This document shows, in pieces, positions 6,939 through 15,260 of a stretch of DNA of 15,822 nucleotides. The notes below the pieces were generated by a model, which had not been told where the DNA came from, made no database searches, and saw nothing but the letters and a program-made list of their open reading frames with translations. The DNA lies in contig NZ_JBDKWZ010000033.1 of the NCBI RefSeq assembly GCF_039710355.1, forward strand, positions 1 to 15,822, written 5' to 3'. The DNA comes from Rapidithrix thailandica. Lineage in GTDB: Bacteria > Bacteroidota > Bacteroidia > Cytophagales > Flammeovirgaceae. The translations under genes and the position numbers were made by a program. Position 1 is the first letter of the stretch, and every line of letters begins with the position of its first letter.

Positions 6939-7481
6939 GTCCCAGCAAACACTGATGGCCATTCTCCGGTGGTTGTAGTCGAGTTCGATAAATCCCGAGT
7001 TGGAACCTTTGATCAAGCCTATAATCACTCCATGAAACATACTCAACAGCATTTTGGGTGGAAGGGCTTTGATATCGCCTTTATCCAATGCCCCTTGTAA
7101 CAAGTCCAATACCGGAGCCATCACTTCATTCAACTCCGATTTCGTTTCGGTGCTGATGAAAGGGGAGTAGCGGTATTGTTCCATAAAGCTGAACCATAAA
7201 GGATTGGATTGATAAAAATCAATGACATTGTTCATTAATAAATGGAATGCATCCTCCGAAGAAAGTTGGCTGTTAAAATTAGCCAGGATACTTTGTTTTA
7301 GTTTGTCCTTTGCAATGGTAAATAATGCATTGAGCAAATCTTCTTTGCTGGCATAGTATCGATAAATCGTACCGGAGCCCACATTGGCTTTTTTAGCAAT
7401 TAGCGCTGTAGTCGTTCCGTGAAACCCTAATTCGGTTACCAACTCTAAAGTGGCTTCTAATATTTTTTCTTGTTTACGCAT
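6924..7481 (-). CDS. TetR/AcrR-family transcriptional repressor of the efflux operon
   Basis: The product is 185 aa, typical for the family. The N-terminal HTH is clear: KILEATLELVTELGFHGTTT (residues 6-25), then ALIAKKANVGSGTIYRYYAS with the recognition helix at about 35-44 and the usual KEDLL after it. The rest is the all-helical ligand-binding and dimerisation domain, including LSMFHGVIIGLIKG near the C-terminus. The gene is the first of the minus-strand cluster tetR-tolC-hlyD-permease. A near-perfect Bacteroidota promoter lies at 7507-7537 with the operator at 7490-7505 directly after its -7 box, so autorepression is likely. The second operator before tolC predicts that the same protein controls the pump. 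The inducing ligand is unknown. Confidence 0.93.
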   Translation of the reverse strand: MRKQEKILEATLELVTELGFHGTTTALIAKKANVGSGTIYRYYASKEDLLNALFTIAKDKLKQSILANFNSQLSSEDAFHLLMNNVIDFYQSNPLWFSFMEQYRYSPFISTETKSELNEVMAPVLDLLQGALDKGDIKALPPKMLLSMFHGVIIGLIKGSNSGFIELDYNHRRMAISVCWDGIKK

Positions 7482-7489
7482 ACAAAACG

Positions 7490-7505
7490 GAGTGATTAGT
7501 CACTC
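7490..7505. promoter_or_regulatory. TetR-type operator, copy upstream of tetR
   Basis: GAGTGATTAGTCACTC has perfect 6-bp half-sites GAGTGA/TCACTC and differs from the copy at 6884-6899 by one central base. It lies 8 nt upstream of the tetR ATG and one base downstream of the putative -7 box, so it would cover the transcription start. Confidence 0.8.
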
Positions 7506-7506
7506 G

Positions 7507-7537
7507 CAATATTAAGCGGTATTTCTATACCGTGCAA
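7507..7537 (-). promoter_or_regulatory. Bacteroidota-type promoter of tetR
   Basis: On the minus strand TTG (complement of 7535-7537) is followed after 20 nt by TAATATTG (complement of 7507-7514). The Bacteroidota primary sigma consensus is TTG, 19-21 nt, TAnnTTTG, so only one base differs. The operator at 7490-7505 abuts it. Confidence 0.65.
7517..7532. promoter_or_regulatory. Palindrome within the tetR promoter spacer
   Basis: CGGTAT (7517-7522) and ATACCG (7527-7532) form an inverted repeat with a 4-nt centre. It sits between the -33 and -7 boxes of the tetR promoter, a usual place for a repressor or activator site. Its sequence is unlike the GAGTGA/TCACTC operators, so a second regulator is possible. 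Confidence 0.35.
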
Positions 7538-7620
7538 CTATTTGTTGATTTTTTTTGAGAAGAAAAGCTGACTTTTCTTTATTTGCAAGTACATAGCCAT
7601 CAACTTTCTTTAGGATACTG

Positions 7621-7628
7621 TATATTTG
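7621..7628 (+). promoter_or_regulatory. Candidate -7 box for the first large DUF6493-like gene
   Basis: TATATTTG fits TAnnTTTG exactly and lies 117 nt upstream of the ATG at 7745. I see no TTG 19-21 nt before it, so it is weak. The leader between it and the gene contains AACCC/GGGTT (7706-7710/7723-7727) and CTAAT/ATTAG (7731-7742), small hairpins just before the start codon that could affect translation. Confidence 0.3.
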
Positions 7629-7744
7629 TTCGGATAGCATATACCGTTATCATTTTTTAAACTTAAGAACAAGCCTAAACTTTTCTGATTAGCATTTGGC
7701 AACTGAACCCGGCCGATAAGCGGGGTTTCACTAATTCATTAGTA

Positions 7745-10693
7745 ATGGAAGAAATGACAAAACAAGACCAATTAATCCAGCTTTTAAAACAAAAAAAATT
7801 TAAAGGGGTATTGAATTTCCTCAAAAGCCTTGACAAAGGCGAAAGGAGTACGTTAAGCCCCTATGCCAGAAAGTGGTATCGCAAAAATACACAATGGACC
7901 AATGAAAATGGGAATTGGAGTAGAGTGGGCGATTGGAATCAAATCCAATTGATGGAAGTAGTGTTATTGGCCTGTTGTAGTTTTACGGAGTTTAGTAAAA
8001 CCAATATTAACCGGATAGCCCATAACCCTTATTTGGAAGAGTTGCTGGAATGGTACTGCCCCGGCTGGTTACCGGAATTTATAACGGAACATGACGGGAG
8101 TGGCCTTACCTATGAACAGTTTGTAGAATTTATCCGAAAAGGATGGGCAAACGCTGAAGAAGCTTTGATTGCGCGACTGATGTTCAGTTCAGATATAGAA
8201 GTAACCGAGGATGATGAAGTCACAGTGTCTATCAGAAACCTTACCCGTTTTCCGGAGACTTTACAAGAGCATATTTGGTACCTTTTTCAATATGAATCGT
8301 CTATTAATTACAGCGATCGTTCCATTGAAGTGAGAGCTTCAAAGACTCAGGAAACGTTGAACTGGAAACAGACATTCAAAAACTTATCGGAGCAAGGTAC
8401 ATTAGACCGCCAACGCTTACTAAAAGAAAGTACCCTGGCTTTTACCCGGAATTTTAACAAAACCCTGACGGGTTGGTTCGTTGATTTATTGGTGTATCTG
8501 GAACCCAGCCAGGAAGAGCTTTTGTCCTTACAAACGGAATTGAACCAGTCTTTTTATGCACCTCAAACCAAGCCGGTTAACACTGTACTGAAGTTTTATA
8601 AAAAGTTAGTGACAGTGAAAGGTTTCCAAGTAGAGAGCTTTTTAGAAGGAGCTGCTCTGTTGATCGCTTCGGAAACCAAATCGATAGTCTCTTCTTCCTT
8701 AATCATATTGGAGAAAATTGCAAAGAAATATCCTGAATACCAGAAGGAAATTTGCCCTCTGATGGCTCAAGTGTTTATGCATCAGGACGAGGCCCTTCAA
8801 AAGAAAGCAACAAAATTTATCTTGCAATACGGTGATCCGCAAGACGAAGCATTACAAGAAATTCTAAACCAGTATTATGAATCTTTGCTTTTTGGCAGTA
8901 AAGAGGCATTGCAAGGTTATTTTCAACAAGAAGGGCTTGGTGAAACGATGGCTGCCCCGGAAGAAGAAGCCGCTTCCGAAACAGCGCCTTTACTTACTAA
9001 AGAAAACGCAATTTGTTTACCTGAAACATTTGAAGACCTTTTGTTTCTGACCAGCCAGGCGTTGGATGGAAATGAAAGTTATCTTATTGACGTTCTTCCG
9101 GCGGCATTGATTCGGTTACAACCGGAAGTTTCGGAAGAAACGATTGGAAAATGGGAACCGGCTTTTCAACGGGCTTACAAAACGGTGATGAAGGGTGTGA
9201 GCAACCGGGTTAGTTATTTGGATGAAATGTTGGCGTATTTCTGGGTGGATTTCGGTCAATTGTTGGTAGAGAAATATCCTGCTGCCACTTCTTTTATTTC
9301 CAAAATTCACGAGAAGAACCAAAAAAAGGAAGAAGAAAGTGTTAAAGAGTGGTCGCATTATACCTTGAAATTAACCGGTTTGGCCAAATGGAAAAAGGCT
9401 TATTCCGATCCTATTTGTCAGGTATTTCAGCATTTATTGCTTACCGCATTGGCTAAATTGAAGAAGGGAGATTCCCTGCCGGTACTTTCCACGCCTACGC
9501 ATGCACCAGCTTGGTTGTCTCCGGTAGCATTGGTACAGCGCTTGGCGCAATACCAAGAAGCCGAAGCTTCTCCTGATTCGTTAGATTTTCAATTGGCAAT
9601 CTCAAGGACTGCCTTCGAACAACAGGAAGAGGCCTTGCAATTGGCGGAAGAAAAACTGGACGGGGAATGGTTATCGTTGATGCGATTTCTTTTGAAGGCT
9701 GAGGAATCTCCTCAGGGGCCATTTACCCAAACTCCGGTTTGGATGTCGGCAGGACTTCGCAAAGCTCCGGAAAAAGTGTTTGCTGAGTTTGAGGCTTTTC
9801 CGGAACAACAAATCCCCCGCCTCTTTTTGACCGGGAATTACCCCTGGAAAGCCAACCTTTTTAAGCATCCCACCAAAGAATATGATGCTAAAAAGAAAAA
9901 ATACATTGATAGAATAAGAACTTACACGGTCCTGGAAGTGGATTGGAAAAGTGTGAAAACAGAAAATAGAAATTGGTTGGATGAAAATCAAAAGTGGTTG
10001 AATGGTTTTGGGAAAGCGGAGCTTCCGAATGATTCGTCTAAGGTATTTCTGTATTCCAATTTACAATTTAATCCTGAGTATTTCTACTACGAAGTCAACG
10101 ATATCCCCCGCTTTCTTTCTTTAGTGCCTTTTCATTTGGACCCTGTTTTGGCTCCGCTCATTGATAAATATATGAGTAGGGATTTTTATTCTGAAGAAGC
10201 AAAAACATGTGTATTGAATCTATTGAAAGGCTTTTTGGAGTACAGCAATGAATTCAGCCCTTTGACCGGCTTATGTGTAGCGGCTGCAATGTTGGGAGGT
10301 GATAAAACCCTCAGGGCGATGGCCGCAGAAGTATGGATACAGGGAGTAGAAACCCAAAAAGTCCCTAGCGAACTAATGGGAGAGATTCTGGGTAAACTGG
10401 AGAATAAGGAATTTGCTCCCTTGAAGCGTTTCACTGATTTACTTACCGACAATCTTCATCAAGTTTCAAGTGTACACAATCAGGCGTTAGAGCAATTGCT
10501 CACGGCTTTCTTATCAGAACTGACCGAAGAACCGCTCAAAGGTTTGAAAAAACTGTTGGAACAATATGTGGAAGTAGTGGCTAGTAATCAATCAACAATT
10601 ACCCATCCGGTACTCATCCAACGACTTGATCAATGGAAACAAGTCAGTAGTCTGAAAAAAGCGGTTCAAGCTGCTGAAAAGTATTTTGCATAA
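7745..10693 (+). CDS. Large DUF6493-like protein, copy 1
   Basis: The product is 982 aa, soluble by appearance: no signal peptide and no membrane segment. It is rich in Leu, Glu and Lys and reads as alpha-helical repeats. I see a resemblance to DUF6493, a family of large bacterial proteins of unknown function: an N-terminal LIQLLKQKKFKGVLNFLKSL helix pair, LDRQRLLKESTLAFTRNFNK followed by a Trp-Phe and L-x-PSQEELLSLQ segment (about residues 220-265), and a conserved centre around THAPAWLSPVALVQRLA (about 583-599). The family assignment is from memory of the pattern. A second ATG at 7754 gives MTKQDQLIQ, which aligns exactly with the start of copy 2, so translation may begin there. The gene is divergent from tetR and followed by a paralogue in tandem. 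A Glu/Ala-rich, poorly conserved stretch near residues 390-415 looks like a flexible linker between two helical halves. Confidence 0.85.
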   Translation: MEEMTKQDQLIQLLKQKKFKGVLNFLKSLDKGERSTLSPYARKWYRKNTQWTNENGNWSRVGDWNQIQLMEVVLLACCSFTEFSKTNINRIAHNPYLEELLEWYCPGWLPEFITEHDGSGLTYEQFVEFIRKGWANAEEALIARLMFSSDIEVTEDDEVTVSIRNLTRFPETLQEHIWYLFQYESSINYSDRSIEVRASKTQETLNWKQTFKNLSEQGTLDRQRLLKESTLAFTRNFNKTLTGWFVDLLVYLEPSQEELLSLQTELNQSFYAPQTKPVNTVLKFYKKLVTVKGFQVESFLEGAALLIASETKSIVSSSLIILEKIAKKYPEYQKEICPLMAQVFMHQDEALQKKATKFILQYGDPQDEALQEILNQYYESLLFGSKEALQGYFQQEGLGETMAAPEEEAASETAPLLTKENAICLPETFEDLLFLTSQALDGNESYLIDVLPAALIRLQPEVSEETIGKWEPAFQRAYKTVMKGVSNRVSYLDEMLAYFWVDFGQLLVEKYPAATSFISKIHEKNQKKEEESVKEWSHYTLKLTGLAKWKKAYSDPICQVFQHLLLTALAKLKKGDSLPVLSTPTHAPAWLSPVALVQRLAQYQEAEASPDSLDFQLAISRTAFEQQEEALQLAEEKLDGEWLSLMRFLLKAEESPQGPFTQTPVWMSAGLRKAPEKVFAEFEAFPEQQIPRLFLTGNYPWKANLFKHPTKEYDAKKKKYIDRIRTYTVLEVDWKSVKTENRNWLDENQKWLNGFGKAELPNDSSKVFLYSNLQFNPEYFYYEVNDIPRFLSLVPFHLDPVLAPLIDKYMSRDFYSEEAKTCVLNLLKGFLEYSNEFSPLTGLCVAAAMLGGDKTLRAMAAEVWIQGVETQKVPSELMGEILGKLENKEFAPLKRFTDLLTDNLHQVSSVHNQALEQLLTAFLSELTEEPLKGLKKLLEQYVEVVASNQSTITHPVLIQRLDQWKQVSSLKKAVQAAEKYFA

Positions 10694-10781
10694 GAAGACG
10701 TTATATAATGTTTTCCGGTATTTATAGATCATCCAATACCTTTTGTCAAGGTAGTTTCTATTATTAAATTGAGATCCAGGC

Positions 10782-10815
10782 CCAAAACTTCTCCGGACAC
10801 TTTGAGAAGTTTTGG
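10782..10815 (+). terminator. Hairpin after DUF6493-like copy 1
   Basis: CCAAAACTTCTC (10782-10793) is perfectly complementary to GAGAAGTTTTGG (10804-10815) with a 10-nt loop. It lies 88 nt after the stop of copy 1 and 109 nt before the start of copy 2. There is no strong T-run after it (ACTCTCTGTGTGATTTTATT), so it may be a terminator or a transcript-stabilising hairpin. Confidence 0.45.
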
Positions 10816-10924
10816 ACTCTCTGTGTGATTTTATTGCGAATGATATGACCTAAAAAGTCAAACGTTTACAAATTGCCTTTTCAATGAAAACTTTTTACAA
10901 GAGTAGTTGTCAATTACGATAAAC

Positions 10925-13798
10925 ATGACCCAACTAAACCAATTAACCCGGCTCATCGAACAGGAAGATGCAAAGGCGCTTGTACCTTTTTTAAAAAGCC
11001 TTGAATCGTCAGAACGGGAACATTTGAAACCCTTTGTCAAAAAACTGTATAAAAAATATTCCGAACCACTGTCCGCAAGCCTGACACAAAGGCGTATTCT
11101 GGATATGGCTGCTTTGGTCTGTTACACGTTTTCTGAATTTCGAAATATGGTACCCAGGGAGTTAATCTTTAATCCTCAATTGGAAGAGGTGCTGGAATGG
11201 CGTTGTCCGAAGTGGTTGGATCAGTACTTTACCGTGCAAGATCCGAAAGGGCTTGACTATGAAAAAATGATGCGGTTCGCTCAAAAAGGATGGTTACAGC
11301 CCAATGAAGCTTTGATTGCCTCACTGATGACCGGTTATGCCCTTGACTTATCAGATGGCAATATATTTGTCTTTTCGGCGATTGATTTCACCCAATTCCC
11401 GGAGACCTTGCAAACGCATATTTGGTATATTTTCTATTATGAGACTTCCGTTCACCAAACAGATTCTTCTCTTGAATATAGGGAAGAGCAAATGAAACTC
11501 ATTGGCATGACTTGGAAACAGGCCCTGTGTCACTATTCGGAACAAGGGGTGCTGGACCGGCAACGTCTATTGCAAGAAAGTTTATTGGTCACGACCCGCA
11601 ATTTTAATAAGAATTTGACGAATTGGTTCATAGATCTTTTCCTGTATCTCAAACCTTCCCAAAAGGAACTTTTGAGCTTGCAACCGGCATTGAACCAAGT
11701 GTTTCAGAGTCCTCATTCCAAACCAATCAAGACCGTTTTCGATATTTTCAAAAACTTATTGGAAGAGAAAGATTTCCAATTGGAAGCTTTTTTGGAGCAG
11801 GTTCCGTTTTTGATCGCTTCGGATATTAAGGTGAGAGTATCTTCCACTTTGACACTTTTGGAAAAGCTCATTAAAAAATATCCGGACCAGGCAAGTGAAA
11901 TTTGTATGTTCGTTGCTCCGGTATTTATTCACCCGGACAAGACCCTACAGAACAAAGCTGTAAAATTCATTCTGAAACATGGGAATCCCGGGGAAGAGCG
12001 TTTGCAGCAAAACCTGATGCAATACTACGACACACTCCTTTCCAGTAGTAAAGAAAACTTACAAGCTTATATGCCGGAGGAGATGAGCGAAATAATGTCT
12101 GTTACAATGGGCGAACCGGAGATGTTTGAATCTCTGACTCTCCTTACGGAAGCAAACGAAATTCAACCACCCGGTACTTTTGACGATTTACTGTTTCTGG
12201 CCAGCCAGTCTATGGAAGGCAAGGAAGTTGAACATTTTGATCAGCTTCTGTCTGCCTTGATCCGTCTACAAACTAATATTACGGAGGAAACCGCGAACAA
12301 ATTTGAGCCTGTTCTTCAGCAGGCCTACAAAATTGTGTTGAACGGTTTTCGCAGTCCAAAAGGACATCTGGATGAATTGGTGGCACATTTCTGGGTTGAT
12401 TTCGGGCAGTACTTGATTGAAAAATATCCTGAGGGCACTCAGCCCCTTTTAAAACTTCACAAAAGATATCAAAAAAAGGACGAACAAAATATCAAAGAAT
12501 GGAAGTACTTATATGCTAAACTGAAGAGTACTAAACAATTGGACGAAAGTTATTCCCCATGTCTTAATATTATTCAATATAAATTACTTTTAGTTTTTGA
12601 AAAGTTAAAAACGGGAGATACATTACCAATCCTTTCCACACCTACACATTCACCCGCTTGGCTTTCTCCGGTAGCATTGGTACAACGTTTGGCAAAATAC
12701 CAAGAAGCCCAAATACCTCCCAATGGGATAGATTTGCAGTTGGCGATTTCCCGGGTAGTATTTGAACAACAAGAAGAAGCCTTACAATTGGCCCAAGAAA
12801 AACTGAACGGGGAAGAATTGTCGCTGATACGATTTCTTTTGAATTCTAAAGAATCTCCAAAAGAGCCTTTTACCCAAACCTCAGCTTGGATGATGGCCGG
12901 GGTTCGTAAAGAGCCGGAAACGGTTTTCAAAGAATTTGATGACTTTTTGGAACAACAAACTCCACGCAGTCTGTTTACAGGAAATTTTCCCTGGGAAATT
13001 AGGTCTGAAAAAAACCGGTACAGCAGTTATGGGCCAACAGATATACAATATATCCATTTGGACTTGAAATGTATTCATCAAGATGTACATCGATGGAGGG
13101 AAGAAACTGATATCAAGTTCGATAATTTTGTCTTGCAAAGACCTGAAAAAGGCTTTCTTCTTTCAAACCTGTATGTTGGGAATGAGTACGTCAATGATAT
13201 TTCCCGCTTATTCTCATTAGTGCCTTTTACATGGCAAGCATATATGATAGAGTTACTTCCCAAGAACTTGAAATATTCAAGTTTTGTGGGAGAAGATGCA
13301 AAAAAGTGCACACAGAAAGTATTGGAAACTCTTCTGATGTATCCTGGTGAATTCAATCCGGTGTCCAATCTTTATGTTGCTGCCAGTATGTTGTGCAGTG
13401 ATAAAACAGCCAAGTCTTTGGCCGCCGAAGTTTGGATTCAATCCGTTCGGGAGCAAAAAATCCAAAGCGAAGAGCTGGGCACTACGCTCGGGCAGTTGAT
13501 AAAAAAGGAGTATGGTCCTTTAAAACGCTTCACGGACTTACTCAGTGGAAGTCTTTACCAGGTATCAAGTTTACACAATCAAGCCCTGGAGAAATTGCTG
13601 ATAGCCTTCCTGTTGGAGCTACCGGAAGAACCGGTGAAAGGCTTGAAAAAACTATTGGAGCAATTTGTGGAATTGGTTGTAACCAATCAATTGACAATGA
13701 ACCGGCCGGAACTTGTTCAGAAGCTACAACAATGGAAACAAACCCATAACCTGAAAAAAGTAATTCTGTCTCTTGAAAAGCTTTGCTCCGGTAAGTGA
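10925..13798 (+). CDS. Large DUF6493-like protein, copy 2
   Basis: The product is 957 aa from the ATG at 10925. An upstream in-frame TTG at 10907 would add six residues, but the ATG gives MTQLNQLTRLIEQED, which lines up without gaps with copy 1 from its second Met through the shared FLKSL. The two proteins are clear paralogues over their whole length: FPETLQ-x-HIWY, LDRQRLL-x-ES, TRNFNK, PAWLSPVALVQRLA, FEQQEEALQLA and PVKGLKKLLEQFVELV recur in the same order. The part around residues 680-760 is the most diverged, with a short motif ND-I-x-R-x-x-SLVPF kept after it. No signal peptide, membrane segment or enzyme motif is seen. A 231-nt gap with a hairpin separates it from copy 1, so it may be transcribed separately. 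Function is unknown; a scaffold or binding role would fit a helical-repeat protein but is a guess. Confidence 0.85.
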   Translation: MTQLNQLTRLIEQEDAKALVPFLKSLESSEREHLKPFVKKLYKKYSEPLSASLTQRRILDMAALVCYTFSEFRNMVPRELIFNPQLEEVLEWRCPKWLDQYFTVQDPKGLDYEKMMRFAQKGWLQPNEALIASLMTGYALDLSDGNIFVFSAIDFTQFPETLQTHIWYIFYYETSVHQTDSSLEYREEQMKLIGMTWKQALCHYSEQGVLDRQRLLQESLLVTTRNFNKNLTNWFIDLFLYLKPSQKELLSLQPALNQVFQSPHSKPIKTVFDIFKNLLEEKDFQLEAFLEQVPFLIASDIKVRVSSTLTLLEKLIKKYPDQASEICMFVAPVFIHPDKTLQNKAVKFILKHGNPGEERLQQNLMQYYDTLLSSSKENLQAYMPEEMSEIMSVTMGEPEMFESLTLLTEANEIQPPGTFDDLLFLASQSMEGKEVEHFDQLLSALIRLQTNITEETANKFEPVLQQAYKIVLNGFRSPKGHLDELVAHFWVDFGQYLIEKYPEGTQPLLKLHKRYQKKDEQNIKEWKYLYAKLKSTKQLDESYSPCLNIIQYKLLLVFEKLKTGDTLPILSTPTHSPAWLSPVALVQRLAKYQEAQIPPNGIDLQLAISRVVFEQQEEALQLAQEKLNGEELSLIRFLLNSKESPKEPFTQTSAWMMAGVRKEPETVFKEFDDFLEQQTPRSLFTGNFPWEIRSEKNRYSSYGPTDIQYIHLDLKCIHQDVHRWREETDIKFDNFVLQRPEKGFLLSNLYVGNEYVNDISRLFSLVPFTWQAYMIELLPKNLKYSSFVGEDAKKCTQKVLETLLMYPGEFNPVSNLYVAASMLCSDKTAKSLAAEVWIQSVREQKIQSEELGTTLGQLIKKEYGPLKRFTDLLSGSLYQVSSLHNQALEKLLIAFLLELPEEPVKGLKKLLEQFVELVVTNQLTMNRPELVQKLQQWKQTHNLKKVILSLEKLCSGK

Positions 13799-13813
13799 CT
13801 GAATTAAGCAACG

Positions 13814-13850
13814 CGATCTCTTCAAAAGCGTGTTCCTTTTGAAGGGATCG
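13814..13850. terminator. Hairpin between converging genes (likely bidirectional terminator)
   Basis: CGATCTCTTCAAAAG (13814-13828) pairs with CTTTTGAAGGGATCG (13836-13850), 15 bp with a single G-T wobble and a 7-nt loop. It starts 15 nt after the stop of DUF6493-like copy 2 and lies 37 nt beyond the stop of the converging gene at 13888. T-runs are weak on both sides. Confidence 0.6.
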
Positions 13851-13887
13851 TGTCAAACTAAATATTATTCCCTGCTTTTTCCCCCTT

Positions 13888-14352
13888 TCAGTATTCTACA
13901 TCTTCGTATATAAGGAGGGCCTTAGTAGGGTCTTTCAAATGCTTTTCCTCTACTTGTGGGAGCCGGAATTTATCGTACTCAATCTCCTCTACCCGTTTCA
14001 AGTAGGGAGGAAACCAGTCGATTCCCAAGTATTGAAAACATTGTTGTTCCATTAATTTATTAGCTACCAATGTCAGACTATCATTGCTAGTTAGTTCATA
14101 TAATACATAACTAATATCAAGGCGTCTTTTATTATCTACTGGAAGAGGAAAACAAAAGTCAAATTTAAACCCTCTTTTCCGTTTCATATAATAAAACCCA
14201 TGAATTGCATTATCAAACCCTGTATAGTTCTCAATTGCGACTTCTTGTTCCTTTACATATATAAAAAGGTTATTTTTCTGAGGATGTTCCGAAAGCGGTT
14301 CCAATACTCCTGTCACAGGGGCTTGTACGGTATCATAGTGTGTTTTGGACAT
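13888..14352 (-). CDS. Hypothetical protein, 154 aa, next to an attC-like element
   Basis: From the ATG at 14352-14350 the product is MSKTHYDTVQAPVTGVLEPL and so on, 154 aa, ending YEDVEY. An in-frame TTG at 14382 would add ten residues and reach the edge of the repeat element at 14381; a GGGGG run precedes the ATG, so I prefer the ATG. No signal peptide or membrane segment is seen. The protein has a mixed alpha/beta look, a basic KRKRGFKFDF stretch (about residues 57-66), a DWFPPYLKRVEEIEYDKFRL segment and an acidic C-terminus. I do not recognise a family. It lies directly beyond the 3' repeat of the SUKH gene and on the same strand, as the next cassette would, and converges on the DUF6493-like pair. 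It could be an N-terminally shortened gene, because its frame opens only within the repeat. Confidence 0.6.
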   Translation of the reverse strand: MSKTHYDTVQAPVTGVLEPLSEHPQKNNLFIYVKEQEVAIENYTGFDNAIHGFYYMKRKRGFKFDFCFPLPVDNKRRLDISYVLYELTSNDSLTLVANKLMEQQCFQYLGIDWFPPYLKRVEEIEYDKFRLPQVEEKHLKDPTKALLIYEDVEY

Positions 14353-14380
14353 CCCCCGGTAAGTCAGATGTATGTTTGCC

Positions 14381-14516
14381 AACGGTCTCGTATAACCGTC
14401 AGTTACGGGTTAAATTAGCGATTATTTTCTGTTTAGCACAGGCGTTAGCAATTCCGAGTGGATTCGGACGTAGTCGAATCCGCCGTAATTGCGGTTATAC
14501 ATTGTTACCTGCTGGC
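14381..14516. repeat. attC-like palindromic element A
   Basis: The ends carry AACGG, 4 nt, GTATA (14381-14394) and TATAC, 2 nt, TGTT, 4 nt, GCTGGC (14496-14516), the same motifs with the same spacing as element B at 15411-15543. GTATAACCG (14390-14398) pairs with CGGTTATAC (14492-14500). After one unpaired T (14399), CAGTTACGG (14400-14408) pairs with CCGTAATTG (14483-14491) with one G-T wobble. An inner hairpin GGATTCG/CGAATCC lies at 14460-14466/14475-14481. Conserved ends, a variable paired interior and a bulged base recall integron attC sites, but the classic GTTRRRY core is absent. The element lies just 3' of the SUKH gene (stop at 14523). Confidence 0.7.
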
Positions 14517-14522
14517 TTTTAT

Positions 14523-15260
14523 TCATATTTCAAAAGGATAGTTTTCAGCAAACACACTACTCAACTCATTTAGTTTCAATTTATAAATTTCCTTTATTTC
14601 TTGGGTCAAGTTGTTATTCAAATCGATTTCCTCTAACTGTTTGTTAAGAAACGCAAACTGTAACCATTTTCCAAAATCTATGTTTAAGTCAATCAGATTT
14701 TCTTCTGATATATCTCCTTTATTGTGGTCGTAAAAATAGATTCTATTCTTCTTGTGCATTATCCATAAATCTCCTTGTCCATTAGCTCCGAAAAACCAAT
14801 AATCTTTTATTTCTTTAATTTTGAAATCTTTATTCCAATAATCTGAATCTGAAAATTCCTTAGTTACATTAATTGATTCCACGGAATTATATAAAATGCA
14901 TTCGGCTGATATTTCAGTAGTCTTTATGTTAGTAACTATATTTTTATAATTATCTGGAAAATTAAAAGTAATTTGTTTTGGAAAGTTTATCCTTGGGTTA
15001 TGTTTCGTCAACAATTTATCTTCTATTTCTTTTATATTGGTTAGGTTCAATATTTTCAATATTGGTTTTTTTTCATGGAAATATTCATAGGCAAAGGCTT
15101 CAACTTCTCCAAGTTGTTCTCTTCCGCAAACCTGATTTTTGTTTTCGTCTAAAATCGTAAATTGTTGTTGTTCAGAATTTCCAATGGGATTGCAACCGTC
15201 TAAGCCTAAAAGAATAGTGTAAAAAGTATCAGTTAGTGTACTGTCCATTATTTTTTTCAT
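14523..15260 (-). CDS. SUKH (SMI1/KNR4-like) family protein, main frame
   Basis: The open frame from ATG 15260-15258 gives 245 aa. The C-terminal part (about residues 148-205) has DYWFFGANGQGDLWIMHK then NRIYFYDHNKGD and an acidic stretch ending in FGKWLQFAFL. This is the hallmark layout of SUKH-superfamily domains: a Trp/Phe-Gly, Gly-x-Gly-Asp turn, a strand with Ile-Tyr, then a helix. SUKH proteins are common immunity proteins against polymorphic and contact-dependent toxins in bacteria. The N-terminal part contains STLTDTFYTILLGLDGCNPIG and EVEAFAYEYFHE, which look like an internal segment of a longer protein, not a start. The preceding frame at 15229-15390 supplies the missing N-terminus if one A is removed from a run of seven. 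I think this is one 288-aa gene broken by a frameshift, or read through slippage. Attc-like elements flank it on both sides. No toxin gene is adjacent. Confidence 0.7.
   Translation of the reverse strand: MKKIMDSTLTDTFYTILLGLDGCNPIGNSEQQQFTILDENKNQVCGREQLGEVEAFAYEYFHEKKPILKILNLTNIKEIEDKLLTKHNPRINFPKQITFNFPDNYKNIVTNIKTTEISAECILYNSVESINVTKEFSDSDYWNKDFKIKEIKDYWFFGANGQGDLWIMHKKNRIYFYDHNKGDISEENLIDLNIDFGKWLQFAFLNKQLEEIDLNNNLTQEIKEIYKLKLNELSSVFAENYPFEI

Noticed and set aside
10907..10924. TTG start six codons upstream for DUF6493-like copy 2
   Set aside because: Alignment with copy 1 favours the ATG at 10925, and TTG starts are rare.
14200..14573. 72- and 77-aa plus-strand open frames over element A
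   Set aside because: They cross the palindrome and the reverse of the 154-aa gene, with no start context.
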